A DNA stretch of 49,376 nucleotides. Origin: Oxalobacteraceae bacterium (lineage in GTDB: Bacteria; Pseudomonadota; Gammaproteobacteria; Burkholderiales; Burkholderiaceae_D). Shown here in pieces: positions 31,052 through 40,769 of the stretch. Location of the stretch: positions 1-49,376 of the forward strand of contig JANXTY010000022.1 of NCBI GenBank assembly GCA_025352145.1. Reading direction: 5' to 3'. Each line of letters starts with the position of its first letter. Positions within the stretch are counted from its first letter, which is position 1. Below the pieces are notes generated by a model. It was given only the letters and a program-made list of their open reading frames with translations. It was not told the origin of the DNA and did not search any database. A program made the position numbers and the translations under genes.

Positions 31052-31285
31052 ATGTCTATCCCGTTTACCCATGCTCAAATTGAGCATCTCAAATTACAAG
31101 TCAAAATAACAACCCGTAGCTCCGACATTCTTAGAGCACATGCGCTGGACAAAATCGCAAATGTCCGAGGCTTTAGCTACTGGGCACTACTGATGAAGCA
31201 CGCAGGGCCAAACCGAGCGCACCCCATTATTCAATGCCAGAGTCGAAGTTCAGAAAAGATCGAGTATGGACAAGTATATTCTTAA
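31052..31285 (+). CDS. Small hypothetical protein
   Basis: 77 residues from ATG 31052 (GGAAAG upstream); the earlier in-frame start at 31010 has no good site. It contains SSDILRAHALDKIANVRGFS, then YWALLMKHAG, a helical pattern seen at the N-terminus of accessory-region proteins of unknown role. The end at 31285 is close to IS debris, so the gene may be truncated at its 3' end. Confidence 0.4.
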   Translation: MSIPFTHAQIEHLKLQVKITTRSSDILRAHALDKIANVRGFSYWALLMKHAGPNRAHPIIQCQSRSSEKIEYGQVYS

Positions 31286-31351
31286 ATAGCGATGCGCGCA
31301 CCAGTAATGAACTGAGGTTCCCTCGATATTTAGTCTGCCATCAGATGACTT

Positions 31352-31819
31352 TCATGCTGCCCTTTTTTCCTGATTTTGTTCATTTCTCCAGCGGTCAAGA
31401 TACTGGGCTGGTGAAATATATCCGAGCGTAGAATGCTGGCCTGCTCGGTTATAAAAGACTTCAATATATTCAAAGCTGGCCGCCTTCATCTCTTCATGGT
31501 TGGCGTAACGCCTTCCGTGATACCGTTCGTTCTTGAAGCTGTTAAACCAACTCTCGGTTGGTGCGTTGTCCCAGCAGTTTCCTTTGCGACTCATCGAGCA
31601 AGTCATACCAAATTGCCTGAGCTTGTCCTAAAAGACATGGCTGGCGTATTGGCTGCCGCGATCTGAATGATGCATCACGCCTGCTTCGGGTCGACGCCGG
31701 AACCACGCCAACGTCAACGCATCCGTCACAATATCGGTTGTCATGCGCGCCTTGAGGGACCAGCCAATGACTTCCCGATTGAACAGATCGAGCACGATTG
31801 CCAGATACAGCCAGCCAGT
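31352..31819 (-). pseudogene. IS3-family transposase OrfB fragment
   Basis: The C-terminal half of an IS3-type DDE transposase: WLYLAIVLDLFNREVIGWSL, HHSDRGSQYAS, then SMSRKGNCWDNAPTESWFNS and YNRAGQHSTLGYISPAQYLD. A TAG at 31628-31630 replaces the codon after HVF, and the N-terminal part is missing beyond about 31819, where it joins unrelated IS sequence. Dead copy. Confidence 0.85.
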
Positions 31820-31825
31820 GCTTTA

Positions 31826-31925
31826 AGATTGCTGCGATCCATTGTTGTGTCCATCATGTCGTTTCCTCAAAAGAAGAGGTTATTCGGACATGGACACTTA
31901 CACAAATTTATTTACAGGCTCTATT
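31826..31925 (-). mobile_element. Terminal remnant of another insertion sequence, possibly IS256-type
   Basis: Reading the minus strand, AGAGCCTGTAAATAAATTTG is followed by GTCCATGTCC, then GAGGAAACGAC and ATG ATG GAC. This looks like an IS left end with the start of its transposase gene, which breaks off after about 12 codons at the IS3 fragment. The family call is from memory of such termini and is weak. Confidence 0.35.
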
Positions 31926-31953
31926 TTTCCAGTTGCAAGGCAATTGAAATCAA

Positions 31954-32032
31954 TGTTTGACGCTTAAGAACTTGTTCTCGACTTTAATTGCCTGTTCTCG
32001 ACTATATTTGCCTGTTCTCGACTTTAATTGCC
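31954..32032. repeat. Transposon-end-like array: TGTTTGAC plus three 20-bp repeats
   Basis: TGTTTGAC at 31954 is followed by three head-to-tail copies of TGTTCTCGACTTTAATTGCC (31973, 31993 and 32013; the middle one differs at three positions). The other end at 20577-20641 begins with the same TGTTTGAC and carries related 20-bp units. By polarity the interior would lie to the right, where only 30 bp remain before glmS ends, so this is a solo or relic end in the attTn7 region. Confidence 0.6.
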
Positions 32033-32061
32033 AAGAATACCTAAAAATTTCCTGACAGCCC

Positions 32062-32098
32062 TTACTCCACCGTTACCGACTTAGCCAAATTCCTCGGC
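32062..32098 (-). other. Conserved attTn7 recognition segment in the 3' end of glmS
   Basis: The last dozen codons encode NLAKSVTVE, the stretch whose DNA is read by TnsD in Tn7-family elements; insertion normally occurs about 25 bp beyond the stop. Here the first recognisable transposon-end repeat ends 29 bp beyond the glmS stop codon. Function is from established Tn7 knowledge; use in this strain is inference. Confidence 0.55.
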
Positions 32099-33891
32099 TT
32101 GTCCACATCCGTTCCCCGCGCTAGTGCTGAGTGATACGCTAGTAATTGCAATGACACTACATGCAAAATCGGCGAGAGTAAGCCGTAGTGTTCCGGCAGC
32201 CGGATCACATGCACGCCTTCACTGGATTTGATATGTGAATCGGCATCGGCGAAGACGTAGAGTTGGCCGCCGCGCGCACGTACTTCTTGCATGTTCGATT
32301 TGAGTTTTTCGATCAGCGCGTCGTTGGGGGCGATGGTAACGACTGGCATTTCGTTGGTAACGAGGGCCAGCGGGCCGTGTTTGAGTTCGCCTGCGGGGTA
32401 GGCTTCGGCGTGGATGTAAGAGATTTCCTTGAGTTTGAGGGCGCCTTCCAATGCGATCGGGTAGTGCATGCCGCGCCCGAGGAAGAGGGCGTTTTCTTTG
32501 CGTGAGAATTCTTCCGACCAAGCGATGATTTGGGGCTCCAATGCGAGTACGGCCGTAATGGCGACCGGTAGGTGACGCATGGCTTTGAGGTGAGCGGCTT
32601 CTTGCACGGCGCTTAGGTGATCCTTGACCTGAGCCAGGGTTAATGTCAGTAGAAATAATGCGGCCAGTTGCGTGGTGAATGCTTTGGTTGAAGCGACACC
32701 GACTTCGACTCCGGCGCGCGTGATGTAAGACAGTTCGCACTCGCGCACCATAGCGCTGGTGGCGACGTTGCAGATGGTGAGGGTGTGCAGCATGCCCTGG
32801 TTTCTGGCGTGTTTGAGAGCCGCCAGGGTATCTGCAGTTTCGCCGCTTTGCGAGATGGCGATCACTAGCGTCTTTGGATGGGGCACGCTGTCGCGATAGC
32901 GGTATTCGCTGGCGATTTCTACGCTCACAGGAATTTTAGCGACCGATTCGATCCAGTATTTGGCGGTCATCCCGGCATAGGAACTGGTGCCGCAGGCGAG
33001 GATCAATACGGAGTCGATCTGTTTAAAAATGTCATGGGCTTTGTCGCCGAATAGTTCCGGCATGATGCCCGTGACACCTTCGAGCGTATCGCCGATGGCG
33101 CGCGGCTGCTCGAAAATTTCCTTCTGCATGTAATGGCGATAGGGGCCGAGTTCGGCTGCGCCGGTGTGGACATGCACGGTCTTGACTTCGCGCTGCGCCG
33201 CTTTGCCATCGACATCGACAATCCAGCAGCGTTGCAATTGCAGATCGACGACATCGCCTTCTTCCAGATACATAATCTGGTCGGTGGTGCCTGCCAATGC
33301 CATCGCATCGGAGGCCAGAAAATTCTCGCCTCTGCCGACGCCGACGATCAGCGGCGAGCCTTGGCGTGCGCCAATGACGCGATGCGGTTCATCGCGACAG
33401 AATACCGCGATGGCGAAGGCGCCATTGAGGCGCTTGACGGCTTGCTGCACGGTGTCGAACAAATCGCCGGTGTACATGTGATCGATCAGATGGGCGATGA
33501 CTTCGGTATCGGTTTGGCTATCGAAAATATAGCCAAGCGCACTCAATTCGTCGCGTAGTTCTTCGTGATTTTCGATGATGCCGTTATGAACTAGTGCGAT
33601 ACGTGCATTCGTGTCACTGGGTGAAAAATGAGGATGCGCATTATGCGACACCGGCGCGCCATGCGTAGCCCAGCGAGTGTGAGCGATGCCTGTGAAACCG
33701 GATAGCTTTGCTGCGTCGAGTTGTGTCTCTAATTCCGCTACGCGTGAGGTACTGCGTGAACGCTTCAGTTGACCATTAACGTGCAGCGCAACGCCGCAAG
33801 AATCGTAACCGCGATATTCCAGGCGTTTGAGGCCTTCGACCAAAAGGGGAGTGATATTACGTTGTGCTACTGCGCCGACGATGCCACACAT
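32062..33891 (-). CDS. glmS: Glutamine-fructose-6-phosphate aminotransferase
   Basis: 609 residues, the normal length. Met-Cys-Gly-Ile start leaves the Cys nucleophile of the N-terminal glutaminase; two SIS domains follow (motifs [10 protein letters not shown] and [10 protein letters not shown]). It ends with [15 protein letters not shown], the invariant C-terminus. It makes glucosamine-6-phosphate for peptidoglycan and lipopolysaccharide, working upstream of GlmU, encoded 730 bp away. No glmS riboswitch is recognised upstream. The 3' end is the classical docking site of TnsD, and mobile DNA lies directly downstream. Confidence 0.97.
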   Translation of the reverse strand: MCGIVGAVAQRNITPLLVEGLKRLEYRGYDSCGVALHVNGQLKRSRSTSRVAELETQLDAAKLSGFTGIAHTRWATHGAPVSHNAHPHFSPSDTNARIALVHNGIIENHEELRDELSALGYIFDSQTDTEVIAHLIDHMYTGDLFDTVQQAVKRLNGAFAIAVFCRDEPHRVIGARQGSPLIVGVGRGENFLASDAMALAGTTDQIMYLEEGDVVDLQLQRCWIVDVDGKAAQREVKTVHVHTGAAELGPYRHYMQKEIFEQPRAIGDTLEGVTGIMPELFGDKAHDIFKQIDSVLILACGTSSYAGMTAKYWIESVAKIPVSVEIASEYRYRDSVPHPKTLVIAISQSGETADTLAALKHARNQGMLHTLTICNVATSAMVRECELSYITRAGVEVGVASTKAFTTQLAALFLLTLTLAQVKDHLSAVQEAAHLKAMRHLPVAITAVLALEPQIIAWSEEFSRKENALFLGRGMHYPIALEGALKLKEISYIHAEAYPAGELKHGPLALVTNEMPVVTIAPNDALIEKLKSNMQEVRARGGQLYVFADADSHIKSSEGVHVIRLPEHYGLLSPILHVVSLQLLAYHSALARGTDVDKPRNLAKSVTVE

Positions 33892-34054
33892 AAAAGGGAC
33901 CTTTTATTATTGGGAAGATTGATTGATCATAATGAAATATAAGTGAAATAAGAAGTCGAAATAGTGTTTATTATGAATATTTATTCCATATATGTGTAAC
34001 CATGAAATAATAATTCAAACTTTGTAAATTATTGAAGATTAAGCGAGTTATACA

Positions 34055-34528
34055 ATGACTGAGCAGACTACTGTGCTAGATGATTTGGATCGCCGCATCC
34101 TCAATGCATTGCAAATTGACGCGTCGCAAACCAATAATGAACTCGCTGCACAGGTGCATGCATCGCCGCCGACCTGTCTGCGCCGGGTCAAGCGCTTGAC
34201 AGAGACAGGCGTCATTGCACGCCGGGTGGCGCTTGTTGCGCCGGACAAAATCGGTGCGGGGCTGACCGCCATCGTGGAAATTACCTTAGATAATCAGGCA
34301 GCCGAACGACAGGGGGAATTTGAGGCGCATGTTGCGCAGGAGACTGCGGTGTTGCAATGTTACCGCGTTTCGCCCGGGCCAGATTTTGTGTTGGTCGTCC
34401 AGGTGGCCGACATGCCTGCTTACCACGCTCTCGCCCATCGTTTGTTTGCGGCACAAACGAATGTGCGCAATGTGCGCAGTTTTTTTTCTCTCTTTCGCAG
34501 TAAATTTGAGACGCGATTGGTAGTGTAA
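34055..34528 (+). CDS. Lrp/AsnC-family transcriptional regulator
   Basis: 157 residues. N-terminal winged HTH (LDRRILNALQIDASQTNNEL, then AAQVHASPPTCLRRVKRL) and a C-terminal RAM ligand-binding domain (GLTAIVEITL ... PDFVLVVQVADMPAYHAL). Such proteins respond to amino acids and regulate nearby or dispersed metabolic genes. It is divergent from glmS across a 160-bp AT-rich gap, so it may regulate its own promoter or that gap, but no site was identified. Confidence 0.9.
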   Translation: MTEQTTVLDDLDRRILNALQIDASQTNNELAAQVHASPPTCLRRVKRLTETGVIARRVALVAPDKIGAGLTAIVEITLDNQAAERQGEFEAHVAQETAVLQCYRVSPGPDFVLVVQVADMPAYHALAHRLFAAQTNVRNVRSFFSLFRSKFETRLVV

Positions 34529-34624
34529 TAGGGCCACAAAATCAGCAATGTGCAGTAACACGTCGGACTGAGGTGGGGGCGTGCGTCAGTCGATCAGAAT
34601 GAGAATTACCTGTCAGGTTGTGTT

Positions 34625-36001
34625 CTATTTTTTAATCTTCACCGGCCTTTGCCAACTCTCGACAGTTAATTGCCGCGCGCGGGAAACGGTTAGTTTTCCG
34701 GCGGGGGCATTCGTGCTCAAGGTGGTGCCGGCCCCCAGAGTCGCGCCTTTGCCCACGGTCACCGGCGCGATCAATTGGGTGTCGCTGCCGATGAAGACAT
34801 CGTCTTCGATTACGGTACGAAATTTATTTACGCCATCGTAGTTACAGGTGATGGTGCCAGCGCCGATGTTGACGCGTTCGCCGATGGTGGCATCGCCGAT
34901 GTAGGTGAGGTGATTGGCTTTGCTGTTGGCAGCGATCTGGCTGTTCTTGATTTCAACGAAATTACCGATGTGAACTGCTTCGGCCAGCTCGGTACCCGGG
35001 CGCAGCCGTGCATACGGTCCGATGATGGACGTGGCGCCGATCACGGTATCTTCGATGTGGCAGAAGGGTTTGATGTGGACGTTGGACCCGATGCGTGCGT
35101 TTTTGATGACGCAATGTGCGTCGATTTTGACCCCGTCAGCCAGCGCGACTTCGCCTTCAAAGATGCAGCCGACATCGATGCTGACATCGTGTCCGCAGGT
35201 TAGTGTTCCTCGCACATCGAAGCGATTGGGATCGGCCAGCATGATGCCTTGTTCGAGCATGATGTTGGCCAGATTACGCTGGTAGATGCGCTCTAGTTCG
35301 GCCAGTTGTACTTTGCTGTTCACACCGAGGGTTTCCCATGCGGCAGCGGGTTGGGCTGATGTCACCTCTACGCCATCAGCGACTGCTTGTGCCACGATGT
35401 CGGTCAGGTAGTACTCGCCTTGGGCGTTGTTGTTGGATAGTGCCGCCAGCCATTTTTTAAGTGGAACCGTGGGCATGACCATGATGCCGGTATTGATTTC
35501 GGAGATGGTGCGCTCGGCATCAGTGGCGTCTTTCTGTTCGACGATGCGGGTAATCTTGCCTTGCTCGCGCACGATGCGGCCATAACCGCTGGGGTCGGCC
35601 ATTTCAATGGTGAGAATCGCCAGCTTGTCGGTGCCCGCGCTATCAATCAGGCGTTGCAATGAGGCGGCATTCGTCAGCGGCACATCGCCATACAGAATGA
35701 GGGTCGGCACCGTATCGCTTAATGCGGGGATCGCTTGCATCACTGCGTGACCGGTGCCTAGTTGAGGTTCTTGCTGAGCGAATGAAATAGCGCAATCAGG
35801 TGACTGGTGGTGCGCCGTTACCAGCGCGGGTACGGTGTCGCCACCGTGGCCGTAAATCACGCATAGGGTCGTTGGAGAAAGCTGGCGTGCGGTATCGATC
35901 ACATGAGACAAAAGAGGTTTTCCCGCCAGCGCATGCAGAACTTTTGGCAGCGCCGATTGCATGCGTTTGCCCATGCCGGCAGCGAGGATAACGACATTCA
36001 T
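34625..36001 (-). CDS. glmU: Bifunctional GlmU: N-acetylglucosamine-1-P uridylyltransferase / glucosamine-1-P acetyltransferase
   Basis: 458 residues. The N-terminus has [18 protein letters not shown] (nucleotide-binding signature). The second half consists of hexapeptide repeats of the left-handed beta helix (e.g. [20 protein letters not shown] and [17 protein letters not shown] with the acetyltransferase Asn/Tyr region). It makes UDP-GlcNAc from the GlmS-GlmM product. The ATG has AGGAG at good spacing. Confidence 0.96.
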   Translation of the reverse strand: MNVVILAAGMGKRMQSALPKVLHALAGKPLLSHVIDTARQLSPTTLCVIYGHGGDTVPALVTAHHQSPDCAISFAQQEPQLGTGHAVMQAIPALSDTVPTLILYGDVPLTNAASLQRLIDSAGTDKLAILTIEMADPSGYGRIVREQGKITRIVEQKDATDAERTISEINTGIMVMPTVPLKKWLAALSNNNAQGEYYLTDIVAQAVADGVEVTSAQPAAAWETLGVNSKVQLAELERIYQRNLANIMLEQGIMLADPNRFDVRGTLTCGHDVSIDVGCIFEGEVALADGVKIDAHCVIKNARIGSNVHIKPFCHIEDTVIGATSIIGPYARLRPGTELAEAVHIGNFVEIKNSQIAANSKANHLTYIGDATIGERVNIGAGTITCNYDGVNKFRTVIEDDVFIGSDTQLIAPVTVGKGATLGAGTTLSTNAPAGKLTVSRARQLTVESWQRPVKIKK

Positions 36002-36057
36002 GAAGTGGCTCCTGTGAATAGTGAATACAGTGTTGATACAGTGCTTGATCCGGCGGG

Positions 36058-36088
36058 ACCGTAGGGTGTGTCCCTCGCACCCTACGGT
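36058..36088. terminator. Hairpin between ttcA and glmU
   Basis: ACCGTAGGGTG and its complement (11 bp) around a 9-nt loop. There is no T-run directly after it. It lies in the 138-bp gap between the ttcA stop and the glmU start on the same strand. It may be a rho-independent-like terminator for the folate operon or a dispersed REP-like element; its GTAGGGTG core is of the kind found in dispersed repeats. Confidence 0.45.
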
Positions 36089-36139
36089 ACACCTTGTGCA
36101 AAATTTTAATCGAATGGTATTGTGCCGATTTCGCTTCAG

Positions 36140-37093
36140 CTAATCAATTTCGCGCAAGGTAATGATGCTGGAGATGCTGCTGGCGGTGGAACAAGGCTCT
36201 TCGTCAAAGGCGATATCGCCCAGCCCACTGGCAACACCATCGGCCGTCAAGTCGCCAAAGCTAAACAGATCGTGGTCCATTAGATGCGACGGCACCACGG
36301 TTGATAATGCAGAGAAAATGCTATCCACTCTTCCCGGAAATTTTTTGTCCCAATCGCGCATTAAACCTTTGATTTGCTTGCGCTGTAAATTTTCTTGCGA
36401 ACCGCACAGGTCGCATGGAATGATGGGAAACTTTTTGATTTCGGCGTAGCGCGTCGAATCAGCCTCTTTGACATAGGCCAGCGGTCGGATCACGATATGT
36501 TTGCCGTCATCCGATTGCAATTTCGCGGGCATGCCTTTGAGTTTTCCACCGAAGAACATGTTCAGGAAAAAAGTTTCCAGGATGTCGTCGCGATGATGTC
36601 CGAGTGCGATTTTGGTCGCGCCCAGTTCGTCCGCAACGCGATACAAAATCCCACGCCGCAGCCGGGAACACAATGAGCAAGTAGTTTTACCTTCGGGTAT
36701 TACGCGCTTGACGATGCTGTAGGTGTCCTGATTTTCGATGTGGAAAGGTACGCCCAGCTTGGTTAAATAGGCAGGCAAAATGTCCGCTGGAAAATTCGGC
36801 TGTTTCTGATCTAGATTGACCGCAATGAGTTCGAAATTAATGGGTGCCCGCTCGCGCAGCGTGATCAATATATCGAGCAGGGCATAACTGTCCTTGCCGC
36901 CCGAGAGGCAGACCATCACCTTGTCGCCTTCTTCGATCATATTGAAGTCGCCAATGGCCTGCCCAACTTGGCGGCACAGTCGCTTGTGCAGCTTGTTGTT
37001 TTCGTAGGCGATTTTTTCCGCTTGCTTGAAGCTGGCAATCGGGTCGCTTGTAGCGATATCGTTGGTAGTGGTATCGATCACAGATTCCAGCAT
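36140..37093 (-). CDS. ttcA: tRNA 2-thiocytidine(32) synthetase TtcA
   Basis: 317 residues. PP-loop SGGKDS (64-69), the CxxC pair Cys138/Cys141 ([12 protein letters not shown]) and a further Cys226/Cys229 (IPCDLCGSQ) that complete the Fe-S/thiolation centre. It thiolates cytidine 32 in the anticodon loop of several tRNAs. It begins directly after the folB stop (TAA-ATG, no gap). The cytosine at position 32 appears in several tRNAs of the array at 1183-2328. Confidence 0.95.
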   Translation of the reverse strand: MLESVIDTTTNDIATSDPIASFKQAEKIAYENNKLHKRLCRQVGQAIGDFNMIEEGDKVMVCLSGGKDSYALLDILITLRERAPINFELIAVNLDQKQPNFPADILPAYLTKLGVPFHIENQDTYSIVKRVIPEGKTTCSLCSRLRRGILYRVADELGATKIALGHHRDDILETFFLNMFFGGKLKGMPAKLQSDDGKHIVIRPLAYVKEADSTRYAEIKKFPIIPCDLCGSQENLQRKQIKGLMRDWDKKFPGRVDSIFSALSTVVPSHLMDHDLFSFGDLTADGVASGLGDIAFDEEPCSTASSISSIITLREID

Positions 37094-37492
37094 TTATTCA
37101 CTCGCTTTAATGTGAAACACTTCGACGCCAACGCCGTCGCAGTCGGGGTATACATCGGGTTTCATGGTGGAGACCCGCACAGCGCGCACGTTTGGATGCG
37201 CCAGCATGATACGCGCGACATCGTCGCACAAGGTTTCTTGAAGGTGAACATGTCCTTGTGCCATGCGGCGGGCGATGGTCTCGCGCATGAAGTCGTAATC
37301 CACCACTTCATTCAAATGATCATTCTTGGGGGTGGACAAGGCCAAGGGAATATAGAGATCGACATTGATCATGACGCGCTGCTCCCCTTTTTTCTCGAAG
37401 TCGTGTACACCGATATTGATGCGCACCTCATAGTTACGCAAAAAAAGGCGGCGGCAATCAATCAGGGCGGGATGGGACAAAGAGGCAGGCAT
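37094..37492 (-). CDS. folB: Dihydroneopterin aldolase
   Basis: 132 residues, typical length. It contains LRNYEVRINIGVHDFEKKGE, the FolB opening with its key Glu, and VDYDFMRETIARR further on. It converts dihydroneopterin to 6-hydroxymethyl-dihydropterin in folate synthesis. It lies between the pteridine-reductase-like gene (15-bp gap) and ttcA, a gene order seen in betaproteobacteria. Confidence 0.93.
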   Translation of the reverse strand: MPASLSHPALIDCRRLFLRNYEVRINIGVHDFEKKGEQRVMINVDLYIPLALSTPKNDHLNEVVDYDFMRETIARRMAQGHVHLQETLCDDVARIMLAHPNVRAVRVSTMKPDVYPDCDGVGVEVFHIKASE

Positions 37493-37507
37493 TTCTTTGG
37501 AAATCTT

Positions 37508-38296
37508 TCAGGATTTGTGTGTGGCGACAAACATGACATCGCGTTGGAGGGGGAGCAAGTGCTGGCCACCATCAATCAGTAACGTTGTACCGGTGATTGC
37601 TGACGATGCGGCGACGAAACACACGGCTGCCGCAATGTCATCCGGTGTGCTGGAACGACCCAATGGCGTCGTCTTATGGGCCAGGGGAAAATCGGATTCC
37701 TGCTGCTCGCCGGACACTAATGTAATACCTGGTGCAATGCCGACCACCCGTATTGTGGGGGCCAAGGCTTGTGCCAGTGTCGTGGTGGCAGTTTGCAGCG
37801 CGGCTTTAGACAAGGTATAGGACAGAAAATCGGGGTTGAGGTTGTACAGTTTCTGGTCGAGTAAATTGATGACCACCGCTTGCGTGCCTTTTGCAGTAGC
37901 GGCATGCATGGCCTGGGTCAGAAGAATCGGTGCGGCCAGATTGGTGTCCATGTGCCGGTTCAAGTTGGCGAAAGAAAAATCAGCCGCGCTATCGTATTCA
38001 AACAACGATGCATTGTTGACCAGGCAGGTCACTGATCCCAGCGCTGCTATTGCGCGTGGCAATAGTTCTTTCACAGCCGCTTCGTCAGCCAGATCACACG
38101 GGATCGTCACTGCACGTCGTCCCAGCGCCACGATCTCGGCTGCGGTGGCGAGCGCCTCTGCCTGGGATGTCCCATAATGCAAGGCAATATCCCACCCCTC
38201 TCGCGCCAGCGCCAGCGCGATGACACGCCCGATGCGCTTGGCCGCGCCGGTTACGAGTGCCACTTTGGTTGATGCTGAATGCGGTGCTGTGTTCAT
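37508..38296 (-). CDS. Short-chain dehydrogenase, FolM/pteridine-reductase-like
   Basis: 262 residues. Rossmann motif VTGAAKRIG (14-23; TGxxxRIG is typical of pteridine reductases), CLVNNASLFEYDS, and the active-site SYTLSKAAL (Tyr-x3-Lys). The RIG variant and the folB neighbour favour a FolM-type dihydromonapterin or pteridine reductase over other SDR enzymes. It is divergent from the methyltransferase gene with only 20 bp between the starts, so promoters must overlap coding sequence. Confidence 0.85.
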   Translation of the reverse strand: MNTAPHSASTKVALVTGAAKRIGRVIALALAREGWDIALHYGTSQAEALATAAEIVALGRRAVTIPCDLADEAAVKELLPRAIAALGSVTCLVNNASLFEYDSAADFSFANLNRHMDTNLAAPILLTQAMHAATAKGTQAVVINLLDQKLYNLNPDFLSYTLSKAALQTATTTLAQALAPTIRVVGIAPGITLVSGEQQESDFPLAHKTTPLGRSSTPDDIAAAVCFVAASSAITGTTLLIDGGQHLLPLQRDVMFVATHKS

Positions 38297-38316
38297 AAGA
38301 TGAGAGTAAATTATTT

Positions 38317-39501
38317 ATGCGCTACGCCAATTTCAATACAATGAGCAGCATGACATTGCCAGAACCTTCTCCTGATGCTTTACTTGCGTCCCAAGCTTTG
38401 CACCAGCTTATCGCCAATGAGATTGAGGCTCAGTGTGGCCCTATCTCGTTTGCGCGATATATGGAACTGGCCTTGTATGCGCCGCAGCTCGGATATTACA
38501 GTGGTGGTTCGGCGAAATTGGGAAAAGACGGTGATTTTACAACCGCGCCCGAAATTACGCCGCTTTTTGGTGCCACGCTCGCGCACGCAGCGGCCGACTT
38601 GATGGCGCAGAGCGTGCCTCAACTACTCGAATTCGGTGCCGGTACCGGCAAGCTGGCACACGACATATTGAGTGAATTGGCAGCAAGCGGTGTGATTGTC
38701 GAGCGCTACGCCATCGTTGAATTGTCAGGTGAGCTGCGGGCTCGTCAGGAGCAGGCATTGCGCGATTTTCCACAGGTGGTCTGGCTTGATCAGTTTCCTG
38801 CTGCGTTTTCCGGGGTAGTGATCGGCAACGAAGTCCTCGATGCCATGCCGGTGCACTTGGTGCAAAAGACGGCGGATGGCTGGCGCGAAGTCGGCGTTGG
38901 AATGTCTGCCCAACAATTCGTATTTTTGGAACAGGATTGCCCGCCAGCGTTGCTGCAACAAATTCATCGGCAAATTCCCGATGCCGATGTACTGCCGCTA
39001 GGTTACCTAACTGAGGTACACGTCACTGCCGCTGGTTTTATGCGTTCGTTGGCGCAGACTTTGTGCGCGGGTGACGGCGCAGCAGCAATTTTGATCGATT
39101 ACGGGTTCCCAGCACATGAATATTATGTAAAGCAACGTTCACAGGGGACCTTGATGTGCCATTATCGACATCGTTCTCACATTGACCCATTTTATTTGCC
39201 CGGGCTGCAAGATATTACTGCGCATGTTGATTTCACTGCAATGGCGCAGGTGGCTGTGGAGGGCGGACTTGCCCTGCTAGGTTATACGAGCCAGGCAGCG
39301 TTTTTGCTCGATGCAGGTATTGGTGATTTACTCTTGCGTACCGATCCGGCCGATGCCATGCGATATTTGCCGCAAGCAAACGTGGTACAGAAATTATTGT
39401 CGCCGGCTGAAATGGGGGAATTGTTTAAGGTATTGATCGTTGGACGCAATATCGATTTTCCAGAGAAATTTGCACGCAATGATCGATGCCATCGTTTGTG
39501 A
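38317..39501 (+). CDS. SAM-dependent methyltransferase, MidA/NDUFAF7-like (DUF185)
   Basis: 394 residues. Family features: ISFARYMELALYAPQLGYYS near the start, GDFTTAPEITPLFG, the SAM-binding LLEFGAGTGKLAHDIL, and the later GNEVLDAMPVH. The mitochondrial relative methylates an arginine of complex I; the bacterial substrate is not established. Starts at 38317 or 38341 are possible; GAGAG precedes the first. Confidence 0.88.
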   Translation: MRYANFNTMSSMTLPEPSPDALLASQALHQLIANEIEAQCGPISFARYMELALYAPQLGYYSGGSAKLGKDGDFTTAPEITPLFGATLAHAAADLMAQSVPQLLEFGAGTGKLAHDILSELAASGVIVERYAIVELSGELRARQEQALRDFPQVVWLDQFPAAFSGVVIGNEVLDAMPVHLVQKTADGWREVGVGMSAQQFVFLEQDCPPALLQQIHRQIPDADVLPLGYLTEVHVTAAGFMRSLAQTLCAGDGAAAILIDYGFPAHEYYVKQRSQGTLMCHYRHRSHIDPFYLPGLQDITAHVDFTAMAQVAVEGGLALLGYTSQAAFLLDAGIGDLLLRTDPADAMRYLPQANVVQKLLSPAEMGELFKVLIVGRNIDFPEKFARNDRCHRL

Positions 39502-39611
39502 TGGTTTGGCGGACTAGCGACTTCTCGGATTGTGGGACAATTGTCAGCTGATGCCTTTACGCCTTTTGCATTCATTTAATTTTTATCATAGAGAATTTTT
39601 CGGGGTGTCTC

Positions 39612-39809
39612 ATGATTCGTTGGGTGGTCGCCATTTTCATTGTTTTGACGATATTTGCCGGGCTGTTACCCTGGCTTGAAAAAATAGGCATGGGCCGTTT
39701 ACCGGGAGATTTTCGTTTTAAAATTTTAGGCAGAATTTTCCTGCTACCGTTTGGTTCGACGATTTTTTTGTCGGCGCTGGCGTTCTTGTTGGCGTATCTT
39801 TTCAGGTGA
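39612..39809 (+). CDS. DUF2905 small membrane protein
   Basis: 65 residues with two hydrophobic segments around the conserved GRLPGDF motif. This small family is widespread and of unknown function. Its stop overlaps the next gene's GTG start by four bases (GTGA), so the J-domain protein is co-translated. Confidence 0.85.
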   Translation: MIRWVVAIFIVLTIFAGLLPWLEKIGMGRLPGDFRFKILGRIFLLPFGSTIFLSALAFLLAYLFR

Positions 39810-40735
39810 CAAATCAGGCTATGGATAAGCTGCATACCCATTATGACAATCTGAAGATTGCGCGCCAGGCGCCGCCAGAGGTCATACGTGCAGCCTACAA
39901 AGTATTAAGCCAAAAATATCACCCTGACAAAAATCCCGGAGATGAAAAAGCGGCGCGCATCATGGCGATCATTAATAGTGCTTATTGCACTTTGTCCGAT
40001 GATCAATTGCGCAAGGAACACGACGATTGGATCGCCGCTGAAGAGTGGGAAATTGATTGGTTAGAAAGCTCCCGCCAGGAAGATTCTGATGCCGTGAGCC
40101 GTAGCACTGGACAGTCTCAACATCGGGATTCCGGCATTCGGGAGTTAGTGCCTTATAAACCGAGCCGCGATCCTAAATGGTGGTTGATTCTGGCTGCATG
40201 TGTTGCCCTCGGGTGGGTCGGTTCTATCTATGCCCACGCGAGCCGGGGAGGTTATTTGGCCGGCAAGCCCGATGAGAAAGCGGGCGAGGTATCTTTTGCC
40301 AATTGGTTTGGATTAAAGTCAGATGCGCCTGTGTCTGAGGTGGAAAGTGTGCCTAAAAATAAGGTGATTGTTTTATCGCAGGTACGGCTTTTTACTTCCT
40401 CAGATAAATGTACTGACGACGCCAGGGAGCAGCTCTTGATGGCGCCGAATGGGAAACCTTGGCCTGCGCATTCCGGGTATGTTGAAGGCTATCGTGTCGA
40501 TAATATGGGTGGCTATACAGAATTGACGTTAGATAATTCGAAGAATACGGCAGCGGTGTATGTGACCTTGTTCGATGTGGAGGCGGGACAGAACGTGCGA
40601 CATGTGTTTGTTGGGGCACGGGACAAATTCACGCTGGAAAAGCTTATTGCAGGAAATTATGCGGTCTACCCTCATTCAATCGGTAGTACATCGCCACAGG
40701 AAAAGTGTAGCCAACGCAATGGGAACGGTTCATAG
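39806..40735 (+). CDS. J-domain membrane protein
   Basis: 309 residues. The J domain occupies about 10-70 with the HPD motif at 39-41 (QKYHPDKNPGDEKAARIM). A single membrane segment (WWLILAACVALGWVGSIYAH, about 144-163) follows, then a C-terminal domain of about 140 residues without recognised family. The topology would put the J domain in the cytoplasm and the C-terminal domain in the periplasm. A role as a DnaK co-chaperone for a membrane partner is inferred from the J domain. Confidence 0.85.
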   Translation: MTNQAMDKLHTHYDNLKIARQAPPEVIRAAYKVLSQKYHPDKNPGDEKAARIMAIINSAYCTLSDDQLRKEHDDWIAAEEWEIDWLESSRQEDSDAVSRSTGQSQHRDSGIRELVPYKPSRDPKWWLILAACVALGWVGSIYAHASRGGYLAGKPDEKAGEVSFANWFGLKSDAPVSEVESVPKNKVIVLSQVRLFTSSDKCTDDAREQLLMAPNGKPWPAHSGYVEGYRVDNMGGYTELTLDNSKNTAAVYVTLFDVEAGQNVRHVFVGARDKFTLEKLIAGNYAVYPHSIGSTSPQEKCSQRNGNGS

Positions 40736-40769
40736 GTTCCTTGTTTTTATAAGATGTGCGTAAGCTGGC

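Noticed and set aside
30902-31087. 61-codon minus-strand frame
   Set aside because: Starts inside the divergent gene region with no ribosome binding site; only a 28-codon tail looks protein-like.
21868-31979. 14-mer AAGAACTTGTTCTC shared by the right end of the IS5-family element and the array at 31966
   Set aside because: The match stops at the IS-specific sequence on one side and the 20-bp repeats on the other; it is part of a short near-palindrome and may be chance, so no relation is claimed.
32219-32740. 173-codon frame inside glmS
   Set aside because: Antisense-phase shadow of a highly conserved housekeeping gene.
33892-34054. glmS ribozyme/riboswitch in the leader
   Set aside because: The 160-bp leader is AT-rich with no recognisable glmS ribozyme core; that element is typical of Gram-positive bacteria.
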